Source: Rebecca billardiae RCC1528
Lineage: Eukaryota; Haptophyta
Reading direction: 5' to 3'
DNA: 64,000 nt
Assembly (NCBI GenBank): GCA_965240325.2
Contig: OZ251248.1
Location: 62,001-126,000, forward strand
The position numbers and the translations under genes are program-made. Positions 25,515 to 39,220 of this stretch are shown in pieces (position 1 is the stretch's first letter; every line of letters starts with the position of its first letter). The notes beneath the pieces were generated by a model. That model was not told the DNA's origin and made no database searches. It saw only the letters and a program-made list of their open reading frames with translations.

Positions 25515-26578
25515 GGCGGCGGCGGCGCGCGCGGCGCGCGCGGCCGCGGCGGCGGCGGCGCGGCGGGCGGCGGCGCGGCGGCGGGCGGCGCGGGCGGCGC
25601 GCGCGCCGGGCCGGCCGCGGGCGTGGTGGCCGCCGCGACGGGCGCCGCCGTGGGCGCGTCCGCGGGCGGCGCTGGCGCGTCCGCGGGCGCGGCGGCGGGC
25701 GCGGCGGGCGCGGGCGCGGCGGGCGCGGCGGGCGCGGCGGGCGGCGCGGACGGCGGCGGCGCGGACGGCGCCGCCGCCGCCGACGGCTCGTCGCGGCACA
25801 CCGTCTCGGCGGAGGTGGTCGCGGCGCAGCTAGCGCCGATCGTCGAGCTGCTGCCCGCGCTCACCGCCGCGCTCTGCACCGCCGCGCTCACCGGCCGGCC
25901 CGCCGAGCTGGGCGGCGCGGGCGCGGCGGCGGCGGCCGCGGCCGCGGCCGCGGCGTCCGCGCAGCAGCAGCCAGCACCCTCGCCGCACGGGCACGCGCGC
26001 GCCGAGCGCGGGCTGCACACGCCGGCGCACGCGCACGCGGCGCACGCGAGCCCCGCGCTCGTGCTCGCGCCGCCCTCGCCCTCGGCGCGCGCCGCGCAGC
26101 TGCCGCCGCCGCTGCCGCCGCCGCCGAGCGGCGGCGGCGGCGGCGCGGGCTCAGCCGGCGGCGGCGGCGCGCCGCTCGGCGGCGCCGCCGCGACGGTCGG
26201 GGCGACGGCGACGCCGTCCTCGCCCGGGCGGCGCGGCCACGGCGCTGCGGACGAGGAGGGCGCGAGCCCGCCCGCGCTGCCGACGCCCGAGCCGCGCACG
26301 CCTGGCGGCGGCGGCGGCGGTGCCGCCGGCGGCGGCGGCGGCGGCGCGGGCGCCGAGCGCGGCGGCGCGGACGGCGGCACCGCCGGCCCGGCGGGCGGCG
26401 GCGCGGACGGCGGCGGCGCCGCCGGTGCCGCCGCCGCCGCCGACGGCGGCGCCGCACCCGACGCCGAGCGGCGCGGCGGCGCGGACGACGCCGACGGCGC
26501 CTCTGCCGCGGCCTCGCGCGCCGCCGCGCGCGCCGCCACGCCCGGCGCGGCCGCCGGCGCGCGACTGGGCGACGAGCT

Positions 26579-26626
<48 letters not shown>

Positions 26627-27338
26627 GTGCGCGCCGGCCTCGCCGCTCTCCGCGCCGCGCGCGCCCGCCGCGCGGTACGGGCGCACGCCGCTGCCCGAGC
26701 GCTCCGCGGCCGCAGCGAGCGGCGGCGCAGACGCGTCGCACGAGCCCGCGCTCGCGGCGCTCTCGCCCGCGGCGGCGGCGGCGGCGCTCCTGAGCGCGGC
26801 GGCGGTGGGCGTGGAGGGCGGCGGCGCGCCCACGCTGCATGCGGTTTCGGCCGTGATGGCGGGGATCTCGTCGTGCCCCATCGTGCGGCTGGTGCGCGCG
26901 CGCGCCGAGTCGCTGGCCGAGCGGCGGGAGGAGGCGGCCGCGGCGGAGGCGGCGCTCGAGGACGCGGCGGCGCGTCTGCAGCGCGTGGCGCAGCTGCCGG
27001 CCGCGGGCGGCGCGAGCGCGGCGCTCGGCGGCGCCGCCGCCGCCGGGCTCGCGCCGCCGCCGCCGGGCGTTGCGCTCGCCGGCGCGGCCGCGGCGGCCGC
27101 CGGCTCGCCCGGCGGCGCGGACGCGCACCGCGCCGCCGGCCGCGGCCGCGCGCACCGCCCGCTCGTCTCGCGCCAGTCCTCGCACGACGCCATCGCCCCG
27201 CCGCCGCTGCAGCAGCCGGCGCGCGTCGCGGCCGCGGCCGCGGCCGCGGCCGGCGGCGGCCTCGCCTCCGCCGCCTCGGGCGGCGGCGGCTCGACGGCGC
27301 GCTCGGCGGAGCGGGACGCCGAGCCGGCGGCCGCGGCG

Positions 27339-27403
<65 letters not shown>

Positions 27404-29437
27404 GGCCGAGGGCGGCGAGGAGGAGGAAGGCGTCGCGGCCGGCGCGGCCGGCTCGCCCGCCGCGGCGGCGGACGGCGGCGGCGACGGCGGCGGCGCGGAC
27501 GGCGGCTCGCCGCGCGGCGGCGAGGACGGCGGCGCGGGCGCGGACGCCGACGCCGACGCGGACGGCGCCGCCGCCGGCGGTGGCGGCGGCGCCGAGCCGG
27601 CCGCCGCGGCCGCGTCCGCGGGCGGCGGCGCCTCGCCCGCGGCGGGCGCGGGCGGCGGCGGCGGCGGTTGCGGCTCGGAGCCCTCCGCCTCGCCCGGCAC
27701 CGCCGCGGCCGCCGCGCTCGCGCTCGGCCGGCCGCCGTCGGTGCGCCTCCCCGACAGCTGCGCGCCCGCCGCCGGCTCGGGCGGCGGCACGGCGCGCAGC
27801 GCGCTCGGCGCGCCCGCGCCGGCGGTCGCCGTGCGCCCGACCACGCCGCCGGACGCGGTGCCTGGCGGCGGCGGCTCGGGCGCGGGCGCGGGGCTGGCGG
27901 TGGAGGCGCCGCCGCCCACGCCGACGCCGTCGGTCGCCAGCACCGCGCGCGCGGGCGCGGCCGGCGGCGCGTCGGCGCGCCCGCCCGCCACGCCCTCGGC
28001 CGGCGGCGCCGAGCGCGAGGGGAAGGGCGGCGGCTCGTACAACCCGCCCAGCATCACGGCTGCAGCGTGGTGGCGGCGCGGCGAGAAGGCGCAGGCGCAC
28101 GAGGTGCACTCGGCGACGACGGTCGCGTCGATGGTGGGCCCGCCGCTGCTGCTCAGCCTGTGGCTGCACGAGTGCGAGCGCGTGCTGCTCGACGCGCAGC
28201 TCGGCGGCGGCGGCGGCGGCTTTGGCGCGGGCGTGCTCGGCGGCGCGGCCGCGGCCGCCGCCGCCGACGCCGGCGCCGAGCTGCCCGACGCGCTCGAGCT
28301 GCGAGCGCTGTACGCGCGCGCCGCGCCGCCCGGCGCGCTCGACGGCGTGGCGGCGGGCGAGGGCGAGGGCGGCGGCGGCGGCGCGCGGCGCGAGTCGCTC
28401 GGCCCGAGCGCCGAGCTCAGCCTCGCCTTTGGCGCCGCCTTTGCCGCCGGCGGCGGCGGCGGCGGCGGAGGCGGCGGGCACAGGCTGGGCGGCGGCGCGG
28501 CGGGCGGCGTGGGCGCGCGCGCGTGGCTGCACGGCCAGGCGGAGCGGCTGATCCGCGCGCTCTTCCCCGAGCACGCGGGCGCGGCGCTGCACGAGGCGCG
28601 CGCCACCGTCGTTTGGATGCCTGCCGCGCTGCAGCCCGCGCCCGCCGTCGTGCAGGCGGCCGTGCTCGGCGTGCCGCCGCCCGCCGCGCGCGCCGCCGCG
28701 CCGCCGCCGCTGCCGCTGCTGGCGCAGCGCGGCGAGGGCGGCGCCGAGCGCGAGCGCGGCGGCGGCGGCGGCGAGAGCGCGAGCTTCGCCGCGCGCCGCC
28801 GCTCCGCGATCGGCGAGCCGCCGCCCGGCGGCGTGCTCTGCTCCACCACCGGCGGCGCGTTCACACTGCCTCCCTCCTTTGTGGTCGGGCTCAGCATGGC
28901 TGCCGCCAACGGCGGCCATGCTGCCGCCGCCGCCGGCGGCCATGCTGAGCCGGGCGCGTCCGCGCCGCCGCTACTCGAGTGCCGGCCGTGGCTGAGCGCG
29001 GCGCAGGTGGCGGACGGCAGCGGGCTCGCCGAGCTCACGCACGCGCTGCGCACGCACGCGCAGGCGCTCGAGGCCGCCTCGCCGCCCATCCGCCGCGCCA
29101 TCGCGCCCTCGCCCTCGCAGCTGCTCCTGCACGACGGCGCGGTGCTCGCGGCGACGCGGCTGTGCCGCATCCTGGCGCTGCCGGCGGGCGGCGGCGGCTC
29201 GGCGGCGGAGGAAGGGCGCGGGCTGATCGGCGGCGGCTCGGGCGGGCACGCGCTCCTCCTCGCGCCCGCCGCGTCCGGCCGGCGCTCGCTCGCGCGCCTC
29301 GCCGCGTTCGTGCTGGGGTACGCGACGCTGATGCCGCCGCCGCCAGCCGCGGAGCAGGCGGCGGCCTCGGCCGGCCTCGCCGCGGCCGGCGCGCGCGCGC
29401 CCGCGGCCGGCGGCGGCGAGGCCGGCGGCGGCGGGGC

Positions 29438-29470
<33 letters not shown>

Positions 29471-29501
29471 GCGCCGCGACGCTGGCGGCGGCGGCGCGTC
29501 G

Positions 29502-29551
<50 letters not shown>

Positions 29552-30205
29552 GCCCGCGGCCGGCGGTGCCGCCGCGTCGCCGCTCGGCGGCGCGGCGGCG
29601 GCGGCGGCGGCGCTGCTCGACGGCTGCCTGTACCATGCGCTGCGCGCGGCGGTGGTGCTGCGGCAGTCGACCGCCCTCGTGCTCTCCGACGCGCACGTGC
29701 GCCACCCGTCCTTTGCGCCCACCGCGCACGCGCTGCTCCGCTGCCCCGAGCAGCTGCTGCAGATGCTGCCGAGCGCCCACGCGCACGCGCTGTGGGCCGA
29801 GCTCGAGGCGACCGAGCGGCTGCGCGAGCGGCGCGCGGCGGCGGCGGCGAGCGCGGCGGCGCAGGCCGCGGCGGACTCGGCCGCCGCCGCGGCGGCGGCG
29901 GCCGCGGCGCAGGCGCACGCCGCGGCCGACGAGCGCCGCCCGCGCGCGCTCGCGCCGCCGCCGCCCGACGGCGGCGGCGGCGGCGGCGGCGGCGGCGCGT
30001 CGGCCAACGCGCCGCCGCCCTCGCCCTCGCGCAAGTCGAAGCGCGCGCACGCGCCGCTGCCGCAGGCGCGCGCGCTGCGCGAGCCGGCGCGCGGCGCTGA
30101 CATGAGCCGGAGCTCCGCCGGCGGCGCCGCGCTCGCCGCCGCCGCCGCCGCCGCCGGCGGCGCGCAGGGCGGCGGCGGCGGCGGCGGCGCTGGCGGCGGC
30201 GGCGG

Positions 30206-30238
<33 letters not shown>

Positions 30239-31094
30239 CGGCGCCGCCGCCGCGGGCCCGGCCGCGGCCGCCGCGGCCGCCGCCGCGGCGGCGGCGGCCG
30301 CCGCCGCGTCGGCCGCCTCGTCCGTCGGCGTGCGCCGCGCGTCGCTCGGCGACGAGCTCAACGCGTATGGCCGGCCGCCCGCGGGGCACGGCGCGGGCGG
30401 CGGCGGCGCGGACGGCGGCGGCGCCGACGGCGGCGGCGGCGAGGGCGGCGGCGGCGGCGCGTCCGCCGCCGCGGCCGCGGTCGGCGCGGCGCCCGCCGAC
30501 GCGCGGCTGCTCGCCGCGGCCGCGCGGCGCGTGCGCCGCCACGTCCGCCTCGTCGTGATGCTCGCGCCCTCGCCGCCCGACGGCGCGCTCGCGCGCGCCG
30601 CGTCGGCGGCGGGCGTCGGCGGCGGCGGCGGCGGCATCGAGGCGCTGTTCGCGTCTGAGCGTGCGCTTCTGCACTACCTCACGCCGCTCGCGCTGCCGCC
30701 GTGGCCGGCGTCGGCGCTGCGCGGGCTCGCGCTCGGCGCCGTCTCGGACGCGGACGCGTCCGCCGCCGCGCTCGCCCTCGCGCCGCCGCACCACCTCGAC
30801 CCGGAGGGCTTTGTCGAGTCGGCGCCGCTCGGCTCTGGAGGGTACGGCGTCGCGGCGGCGCTCGCGGCGCGCGGCGGCGCGCACGGCGCCGCCGCGGCCG
30901 CGGCCGCGGCGGAGGCGGAGGGCGAGGGCGAGGCGGAGGGCGGCTCGCTCGCGCCGCTGCGCGCCGCGCCCACCTCCGCGCGCCCGCAGTCCGCGCTCTC
31001 CACCGGCACCGCCTCGTCGGGCGCGGACGATTTGGCGCTGGCGGCGCTGAGCTGCGCGCTGTCGTCCGCATCCGCCGCGTCCGCGGCCGCGCCG

Positions 31095-31132
<38 letters not shown>

Positions 31133-33828
31133 GCGCACGTCGGTGAGCGCCGCCGTCGTCGCCGCGGCGGGCTCGGCGGCGGGAGGCGCCGACGCCGTCG
31201 ACGCCGCCGTCGCCGAGGCCGCGCTCGCGGACGCGCGCGCCGCCGCGGCCGCCGCCGCCGCCGCCGCCGCGGACGACGACGGCGGCTCCGAGCTGCACGC
31301 TCGCGTCGCGTCGGCGCTGGCGGACTGCCACCTGGCGGCGCTGCGGCTGCGCGCGCGCGAGCTCGCCGCGGCGTGCGCCGCCGACGGCGGCGCGCTCGCG
31401 CCGCCGCTCCTCGTCTCGCCCGCGCGCCTCCTCGCCGCCGCGCGCGCGTACGCAACGCTGCAGCGCGCGGCGGACGCGCGGCTCGGCGGCGCGGAGGACG
31501 CGATCGGTGGCGCTCTCTCCAAGCTGGCGAGCGCGGAGGAGGACGTGGGCGCGCTCGCGGAGGCGGTGTCGGCGCAGAAGGCGGCGCTCGAGCGCTCGGG
31601 CGAGGAGCTCGCCGACATGCTCCGCCTCATCACCCTCACCACCACCGAGTCTGCGCGGCGCAAGGGCGCGCTCGCCGTCTCGCAGAAGGCCCTCGGGGAG
31701 CGCACGCGCCGGCTGGCAGAGCTCGAGCGCCAGCGCTCGCACGCGCTCGGGGACGCGCTCGCGCTGATGACGGTGGCGGACGAGGCGGTGCTCAACGTCG
31801 CGCCCAAGGACCTCGCGTGGCTCCGCGCGCTCAAGAGCCCGCCCGAGGCCGTCAAGCTCGCGCTCGAGGCCGTGCTCCTCGTCCTCAGAGAGCCAGCCGC
31901 CGAGATTGGGCTGCGCGAGCGCGAGCCGACGCGCGCCGAGGCCATCTCGATGCGGCAGGCGGCGGCGCGGACGGGCGTGGAGCAGCGCAACCCGCTGGTG
32001 ATCAACGTGTCGTGGGCGCACCTCAGCGCCGCGCTGCTCGAGCCCGCCGCCGCCGCCGCCGCCGCGCTCGAGGAGGGCGGCGGCGGCGGCGGCCGCGGCG
32101 GCGGCCGCGCCGCCGGCGGCGGCGGCGCGGCGGCCTCGGCGGACGGCGGCGGCGCGCAGCCGCCGCCGCCGCCGCCGCCGCCGGCGGAGGGCGGCGGCGG
32201 GCAGGCGGCGGCGGCGGAGGGCCCGGCGCTGTTCACGCAGCGGCTGTGGGCGCTGGACAAGGACGCGATCTCCGCCGAGACGCTCGAGCTCCTCCAGCCG
32301 TACCTCCGCCACCCGGACTTCAACCTCGCCGCAGCCAAGCGCGCGGCGCCCGCGATCGGGGCTGTCGTCGGCTGGCTGCAAGCGCTCGAGACTTTCCACG
32401 GCGCGGCGGCGCGCGCGCGGCCGCTGCTCGCGGAGGTGGCGCGCGCGCGGCGCGAGCTGGGCGCGCACGAGCGGCACCTCGCGGCGGTGGGCGCGCGCGG
32501 CGGCGCGGCCGACGAGCTCGAGCACATGCAGCGCCGCTTCGAGGCCGCGACCGCGGCGCGCACCGCACTCACCACAGAGCAGCGCGCCGCGGCGGACAAG
32601 CTGACGACGGCGCGCGCGCTCGTGTCCGCGCTCGCCGCCGAGCGGCCGCACTGGCAGGCGGCGCGCGCGGCGGCGGCGGCGGAGCGCGGCGCGCTGCAGG
32701 CGGACTGCGCGTACACCGCGGCCGCGCTCACCTACGCCGCCGAGCTCCCGCCCGGCCGGCGCGCGCTGCTGCTGCCAGAGCTGCTGGGCGCGTGCGCGCG
32801 CGCCGGGCTTCAGCCGCGCCCGGCCGTGCGCGCGGCGCCGGCGCTGTTCGGCGCGACGCCGATCGAGCGGGTGCGCTGGGCGGAGGCGGGGCTGGTGGAC
32901 GCGGACGGCGACGGCGGGCTCTCCGCGCTCGCGCTGCGCCACGCCTCCGGCTGGCCGCTCCTCCTCGACCCGCACGGCCTCGGCCTCCGCTGGGTGTGCG
33001 CGACGCACGCGTCGGCGCACCGGCACGCGGCGAGCGTGGGCGCGGCCGCGCCCGGCGGCGGCGCGGCCGGCGGCCGGCGCGCGTCGAGCGCGGCGGGCGG
33101 CGCGCGCGACGGCGGCGGCGGGCCGGCCGCGCGCGCCGCCGCCGCCGCCGCCGCAGCCGCCGCCGCCGCAGCCGCGCGGCCCGGCGGCGCCGCGCGCGTG
33201 TACGGCTCCGCCGCGCGCGGCGGCGGCGGCGGCGGCGGCGGCGCGCCGCCCGGCGGCGCGGCCGCGCCGCCGGGCGGCGCGCCGCACGCGTCCGCGGCGA
33301 GCGGCGCGGCGGCGGCGGCGGCGGCGGCGGCGTGGTGGGCGCCCGCGCTGGGCGCGCCGAGCGCGCGCGCGCGCGGCTACGTGCTCGTCCCCGCCGCCGC
33401 GCCCGACGCCGTCCTCGAGCGCGCGCTGCGCGTCGCGGCGGGCGTCGGCGTCGCGCTCATCGTGCACGGCTTCGAAGGAGGGGCGTTGCCGCGGCCGCTG
33501 CGCGCGGTGCTCGGCGCGGCGGCGCGCGCGCGGCACCTCGCGGTGCGCGCGGCGGGCGCGGCGCGCGCCGCGGCGCACGCCGCGCGCACCGACGCCGCCG
33601 CCGCCGCCGCCGCGGGCCACGCCGCGCTCGTGGGCGGCGGCTCGGCCGCTGACCGCTGGCTCCCCATCTCGGCTTCGGCCGATACGGCCGCGGCCGCCGC
33701 CGCCGACGCGGACGGCGGCGGCGCGTTGGGCGGCGGCGGCGCGGACGGCGGCGGGGCCGCCGGCGGCGGTGGAGGCCCCGGCGCCAGGCCCGACGGCGCG
33801 ACCGCGTCGGGCGGCGGCGGCGGCGCGG

Positions 33829-33872
<44 letters not shown>

Positions 33873-34038
33873 TCGGACGGCGCCGACCCGGCCGGCGCGC
33901 CGCTCACGGAGGCGGACCGCCCGCCCGCCGCGCTGCGCGGGCTCAGCCGGCGGCGGCACTCGTTCGCGCTCGCGGCGGCGGCCGCCGCCGCCAGCGCCGC
34001 CGCCGCGGACGACGGCGGCGCCGGCTCGTTCGACGGGC

Positions 34039-34094
<56 letters not shown>

Positions 34095-35647
34095 AGCGGC
34101 TCGCGCGTGCGCGTCGCCCTCGCCGCGTCCGCCGCGGCGGAGGCGGAGCTGGGCCCGCCGGCGAACGGCGCGGCGCAGCCGCACCTCGCGGGCGCGGCGG
34201 CGCCGCAGCCGTCCGACTCGGACGACGCGCGCGTGCTCGAGATTGACGTCTCGCGCGGCTTCTTCTTCTACCTCGTCACCGGCCGCGCGCGCGGCGCGTC
34301 GGCTGCGCTGGGCGCGGGCGACGCGGTGGCGATGGCGGAGGGCACGGCGGCCGCGCCGCGCGCCGCCGCCGCCGCGCCGCTGTGCGCGCCGCCGCCGTGC
34401 GCGCTGTGCGAGTGGAGCCAGATGCGGCTCACGCCGCTCTCCTTCTCCCCCTCCGGCGCCGCGCTCGCCGACGCGCTCCTCGCACCCATCCTAGCCGTCG
34501 AGCGGCCTTCGCTGCTCGCGCAGACGCTCACCCTGCGCGCCGACGTCGCGCGCGCCGACGCGCAGATCGCCGCGTGCGAGCGCGCGCTGCTCGGCTCGCT
34601 CGCGTCGGCGCGCGGGCGCGTGCTCTCGGACATGTCGGCGCTCGCGTCGCTCGGCTCGCAGCGCGCAGCGATCGCCACCGCCGTCGCGCGCCGCGAGCTC
34701 CGCTCCGACATTGTATCGCGGCTCGAGCGCGGCACCGCTGACTGGGCCCGCGTGTCGGCGCACGGCGCGCTGCTGCTCGTCGCAGCGAGCGACCTCGCGC
34801 GGCGGCTGCCGCACGCGGCGGGCGCGGCGAGCCTGCGCTCGCTCGAGGCGGTGCTCGCGCGCTCCGCCGTGAGCGCGCGCCACCACCGCCTCGCCGACGT
34901 GCGCGCCGCGCAGCTCTGCGTCGAGCTGACCGCCCGGTGGCGCGCGGCCGTGAGCCGCTCGCTGCGCTCGGCCGAGGAGGAAGCGCTTTGGGACCTGCTG
35001 CTCGCGGCGCGGCTGGACGAGGCGCGCTCCGGGCTGCCCGCGCTCGCGGCGGTGCTCGGCGCGTCGCACTCGCTGCCGCGCGCCTCCGTCTTCGCCGACG
35101 CGGCCGTGCCGCCCGCGCCGCCGCCGAGCGCGGCCGCGGGCGGCGGCGGCGCCGACGGCGGCGGCGCCGACGGCGGCGCCGACAAGGGCGGCGGCGGCGA
35201 GAAGGGAGGAGGCAAGGGCGGCGGCGGCGGCGGCGGCTCGGGCGCGGCGGCGGCGGCGGCGGCCGCGCCGCCCGCGCAGCCCGCGCACCTCACCACCGCG
35301 ATGGGCGCGGGCCTCCCCGGCGGTTACATCACGGCGGCCACGCTGCTCGGCGCGCCGGGCGAGCGCGGCGGCGCGCCGCACGGCGCGTGGCGGTGCGGCG
35401 CGGGCGCGGGCGGCGCGGTCTCGGACCCGTTCCTCGCCGCGTCCGCCGCGGCGGCGGGCGCGCGCCGCGCCGCGCGCGGCTCGGACGCCGGGCCCGCCGC
35501 CGCCGCCGCCGCCGCCGGGCTGAGCGGCTCCCCCGCGTCCGTCGACCGGCGGTTTGCGGCCGCGGCCGCCGCCTCGCCGCTCGGCTCGCCCGCGCGCGGC
35601 GCGCTCGGCGGCGGCGCGGGCGCGGCGCCAGAGCACGCGGGCTCGGC

Positions 35648-35678
<31 letters not shown>

Positions 35679-35998
35679 GGCTCGGGCGCGGCGCCCGCGT
35701 TCGTGCCGCCCGGCGGCTGGCCCGCGTGGCTCTCCGTGCGCGCCGTCGCCGAGGTCGTCGCGCTGCACGCGCTGCCGCCCGCCTTTGGTCTGCGCTTCCT
35801 TGCCGTGTCGCTCGCGTCCCCGCTGGCCGACACGCAGGCGGCGTGGCAGCGCTTCGTGGCGCTGGCGGAGCCCGAGCGCGCGGCGCACCCGCGGTTCGCG
35901 CGCGACGAGCTGCCCGCGCTCTCGCGGCTGCTGCTCGTGCGCGCGCTCCGCCCCGACCGCGCCGAGGCCGCCGCGCTGGTGTACGCTCAGGAGGTGCT

Positions 35999-36061
<63 letters not shown>

Positions 36062-36209
36062 AGCGCCCGCCGCGCTCGGCGCCGCGCCGCCCGCCGCCGT
36101 CGGCGCGGGTGCGCTCGTCACGCCCGGCGCGGCCGGCGGCGGCGCGCGCCTCGGCGGCGGCGGCGCGGGCGGGCTGCCCGCCGGCGGCATCGGCGCGCTC
36201 GGCGCCGCC

Positions 36210-36243
<34 letters not shown>

Positions 36244-36920
36244 GGCTGCGCGACCGGCTGCGCGCCGCCGCGCTCGACGGCGCCGCGCACACCCCCATAC
36301 TCGTGCTGGCAGACTCGCCGCCGCCGGGCGGCGGCGGCGTGCTGCCGCCGGCGCCGCCGGACTACTCGCCCCCCGGCCTCGCGGCGGACGCGATCGCCGC
36401 GCTCGGCGCCTCCACCGCGTGCCTGCGCGAGGAGGAGGACACAGCGGCCATCCACCCGACGTTTGGCGCGCCGCACGTGCGCCTGCGGCTCGGGCGCGAG
36501 GCGGCGGGCGGCGCGCTCGGCCGGCCCGGCGCCGACGACGACGGCGGCGGCGGGGGCAGCCTGGTCGGCCGCGGCGGCGGCGGCGCCGTCGGCGGCGTGG
36601 TCGGCGTGCACTCGCGCCACGCCGCCACGGGCGGCGGGCGCACCGACGCGGACGACGAGCCCGACGCGCCGCCGGGCGGCGCCCCGCCGGTGTCGCGCGT
36701 CGCGCTCGGCCCGCCCGGCGCGCGCGTGCGCGCGCTCGGCGCGCTGCGCGCGGCGCTCGCGCGCGGCGAGTGGCTGATCGTCGAGGGGGTGGGCGCGGAC
36801 CCGGCGGGCGCGTGGGCGCTCGCGTGCGTCGCGCTGCCCGCGCTGCTCGACACGCCGCCGCCGCTGCCCGCCGGCGGCGGCGGCGGCGGCGCGGACGGCG
36901 GCGGCGGCGGCGGCTCCGCG

Positions 36921-36960
<40 letters not shown>

Positions 36961-36986
36961 CCGCGGGTGCGCACGACGCGGAGCAC

Positions 36987-37026
<40 letters not shown>

Positions 37027-38899
37027 GCAGCGCGGCCGAGCTCGTGCCCGCGCTGTACCACGCCGTCGCGCCCTCGCCGCGCTTCCGCCTCTTCCTCGTC
37101 GCCGACGGCGGCGACTGCGGCACGGGCGAGGCGGCCTCCGAGTATGTCGCCGCCGAGGGCGGCGCGGACGGCGGCGCGGCGCACGACGGCTCGCAGCTCG
37201 CCGACGCGGACGCGGAGGCGGCGGGCCGGGCGGGCGGCTCGGCGCGGCGCTCGGCGAACGGGCGCTGGTGGCGCGAGCTCTCGCGCACCTGCGCCACCCT
37301 CGCCGTCCGCCCCGCCGCGTCCGCGCGCGAGCTTCTGCTCGAGGCCGCGGAGGCCGTGCGGGCAGAAATCGGCCCTTCCATCGCTGCGGACCTGCAGCCG
37401 CCTGACTGGCAGCTGCTGCGCGCGGTGGCGCAGCTGCACGCGGCGATCCGCGCGCGGTGCGCGCGGCGGCACAGCGCGCGGCACGCGCCCGTCAACGGCC
37501 ACGCCTGCCTCCCCGGCCGCTCCGAGCTCCTCCTCGCAGTCAGGGAGGCGCTGCTTGTGGCGGACGAGCGCGCGCCCGGCGCGCCGATGCCGTGGCCGCG
37601 TGTGTACTGGGGCGTGCTCGGCGTGGCGTATGCGCCGTTCTGCGGGGCGGACGCGGCGGAGTGGGGCGCGTGGCTGCAGCTCGCGCGGCGGCTGCTGCCC
37701 GACATGCGCGCCACGTACGCGCCGCGCCGCGTGTACGCCCTCGCCGGGCCCGTCGGCGCCGCCCACGAGTCGGCGCTCGCGGCGTCGCCCTCCGCCGCCG
37801 CCGCCGCCGCCGCCGCCGCAGAGGACGGAGGGATCGTGCTGACGGGCGGCGCGGGCGCGGGCGCGGAGGGCGAGGGCGGCGGGGCGGGCGAGGGCGGCGG
37901 CGGCGCGGGCGGCGCCGCCGCCGCGTCCGCGTCCGCCGCGTCCGCCGCCACCGCCGCCACCGCCGCCGCCACCGCCACCGCGCGCGGACCAAAAGGCAGC
38001 AGGTCGGCGCGCGCCGCCGCCGCGTCCGCGTCCGCGTCGGCCACGTCGGCCGCGGCCGAGCGCGCGCACCACGCGGCGCACGCGGGCGGCGAGTCGCGCG
38101 CGGCGGAGCGGCAGCAGAGCGCCGCCGCCGCCGCCGCCGCCGCCGCGTCCGCCGCCGCCGCCGCCGCCGCCGCGTCGGCCGCGGCCGCGCCGGGCGGCGG
38201 CGGTCTCGTCGGTGGCGGCTCGGCGCGCGGCGGCGGCGCGGGCTCGCGCGGCGGCGGCGGCGCGGCGGCGCAGGCCGGGCCCGCGCCGGGCGAGCCGAGC
38301 GGCGGCGAGGGCGTGTACCGCGCGCCCGGCGACGACGACGCCACCGCGCTCGTCCTCGCCAAGCCCTCCGCCGCGGGCGGCGCGGGCGCGCGCGGCGGCG
38401 GCGCGGGCGGCGGCGCGCACCGCACCGCCGGCGGCTACGGCGCGGGCACCTGGGGTGCCTACGCGACGCCGTCGGTGGCGTTCGGCCCGCGCGGCGGCGC
38501 GGGCGCGTTCGAGCTGGGCGCGAGCCTCGCGCCCGCCCTCGCCGCGCTGCTCGGCGCGGGCGAGCGCGGCTGGGCGCGCCACGCGCTCGCCACGCTGCCC
38601 GCGCGCGACGGGCGCGGTCTGAGCGGCCTCGGCGCGACGGTGGAGGGCTTGGCCGCGGACGCGGGCGCGCGCGCGCTGCTCGTCGGGTGCGCGGCGGTGG
38701 CGGCGGCGGTGCTGGCGCACGCGCGCGAGCACGCGGTCGCGCCGCGCGCGCGCACCGCGCCGCCGCTGCTGCTGCTCGGCGGCGGCAGCGCCGCCGGCGC
38801 GGGCGGCGACGCGGCCGGCGGCGCGGGCGGCGGCGGGTTTGACGGCGGCGCGGCCGGCGGCGGCGCGGCCGGCGGCGGCGGGCCGGCCGGCGGCGGCGC

Positions 38900-38963
<64 letters not shown>

Positions 38964-39188
38964 GCCGTGCGCCGCACCGCCACCAACGCCGCGCGCGCCA
39001 ACCCCGGCGCCGCCGACCTCGACGGCGGCGGCGCGGGCGGCACGGCGCGCGCGCTCGGCGGCGCCGCGTCGCGCGGCGCCCCGCCCGGCCCAGTGCCGCC
39101 TGGCGCGCCGGGCGGGCGGATGCGCGGCTGCCGCGCGAGCGGCGCGGCGTCGGGCGCGGGCGGCGGCGCGTGCGGCGCGGCCGCCGCG

Positions 39189-39220
<32 letters not shown>

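Noticed and set aside
34233-34258. A fourth copy of the GAGATTGCAATCTC palindrome (CGAGATTGACGTCTCG)
   Set aside because: It is not a true palindrome and encodes the conserved LEIDVSRG segment of AAA5, so the likeness is chance.
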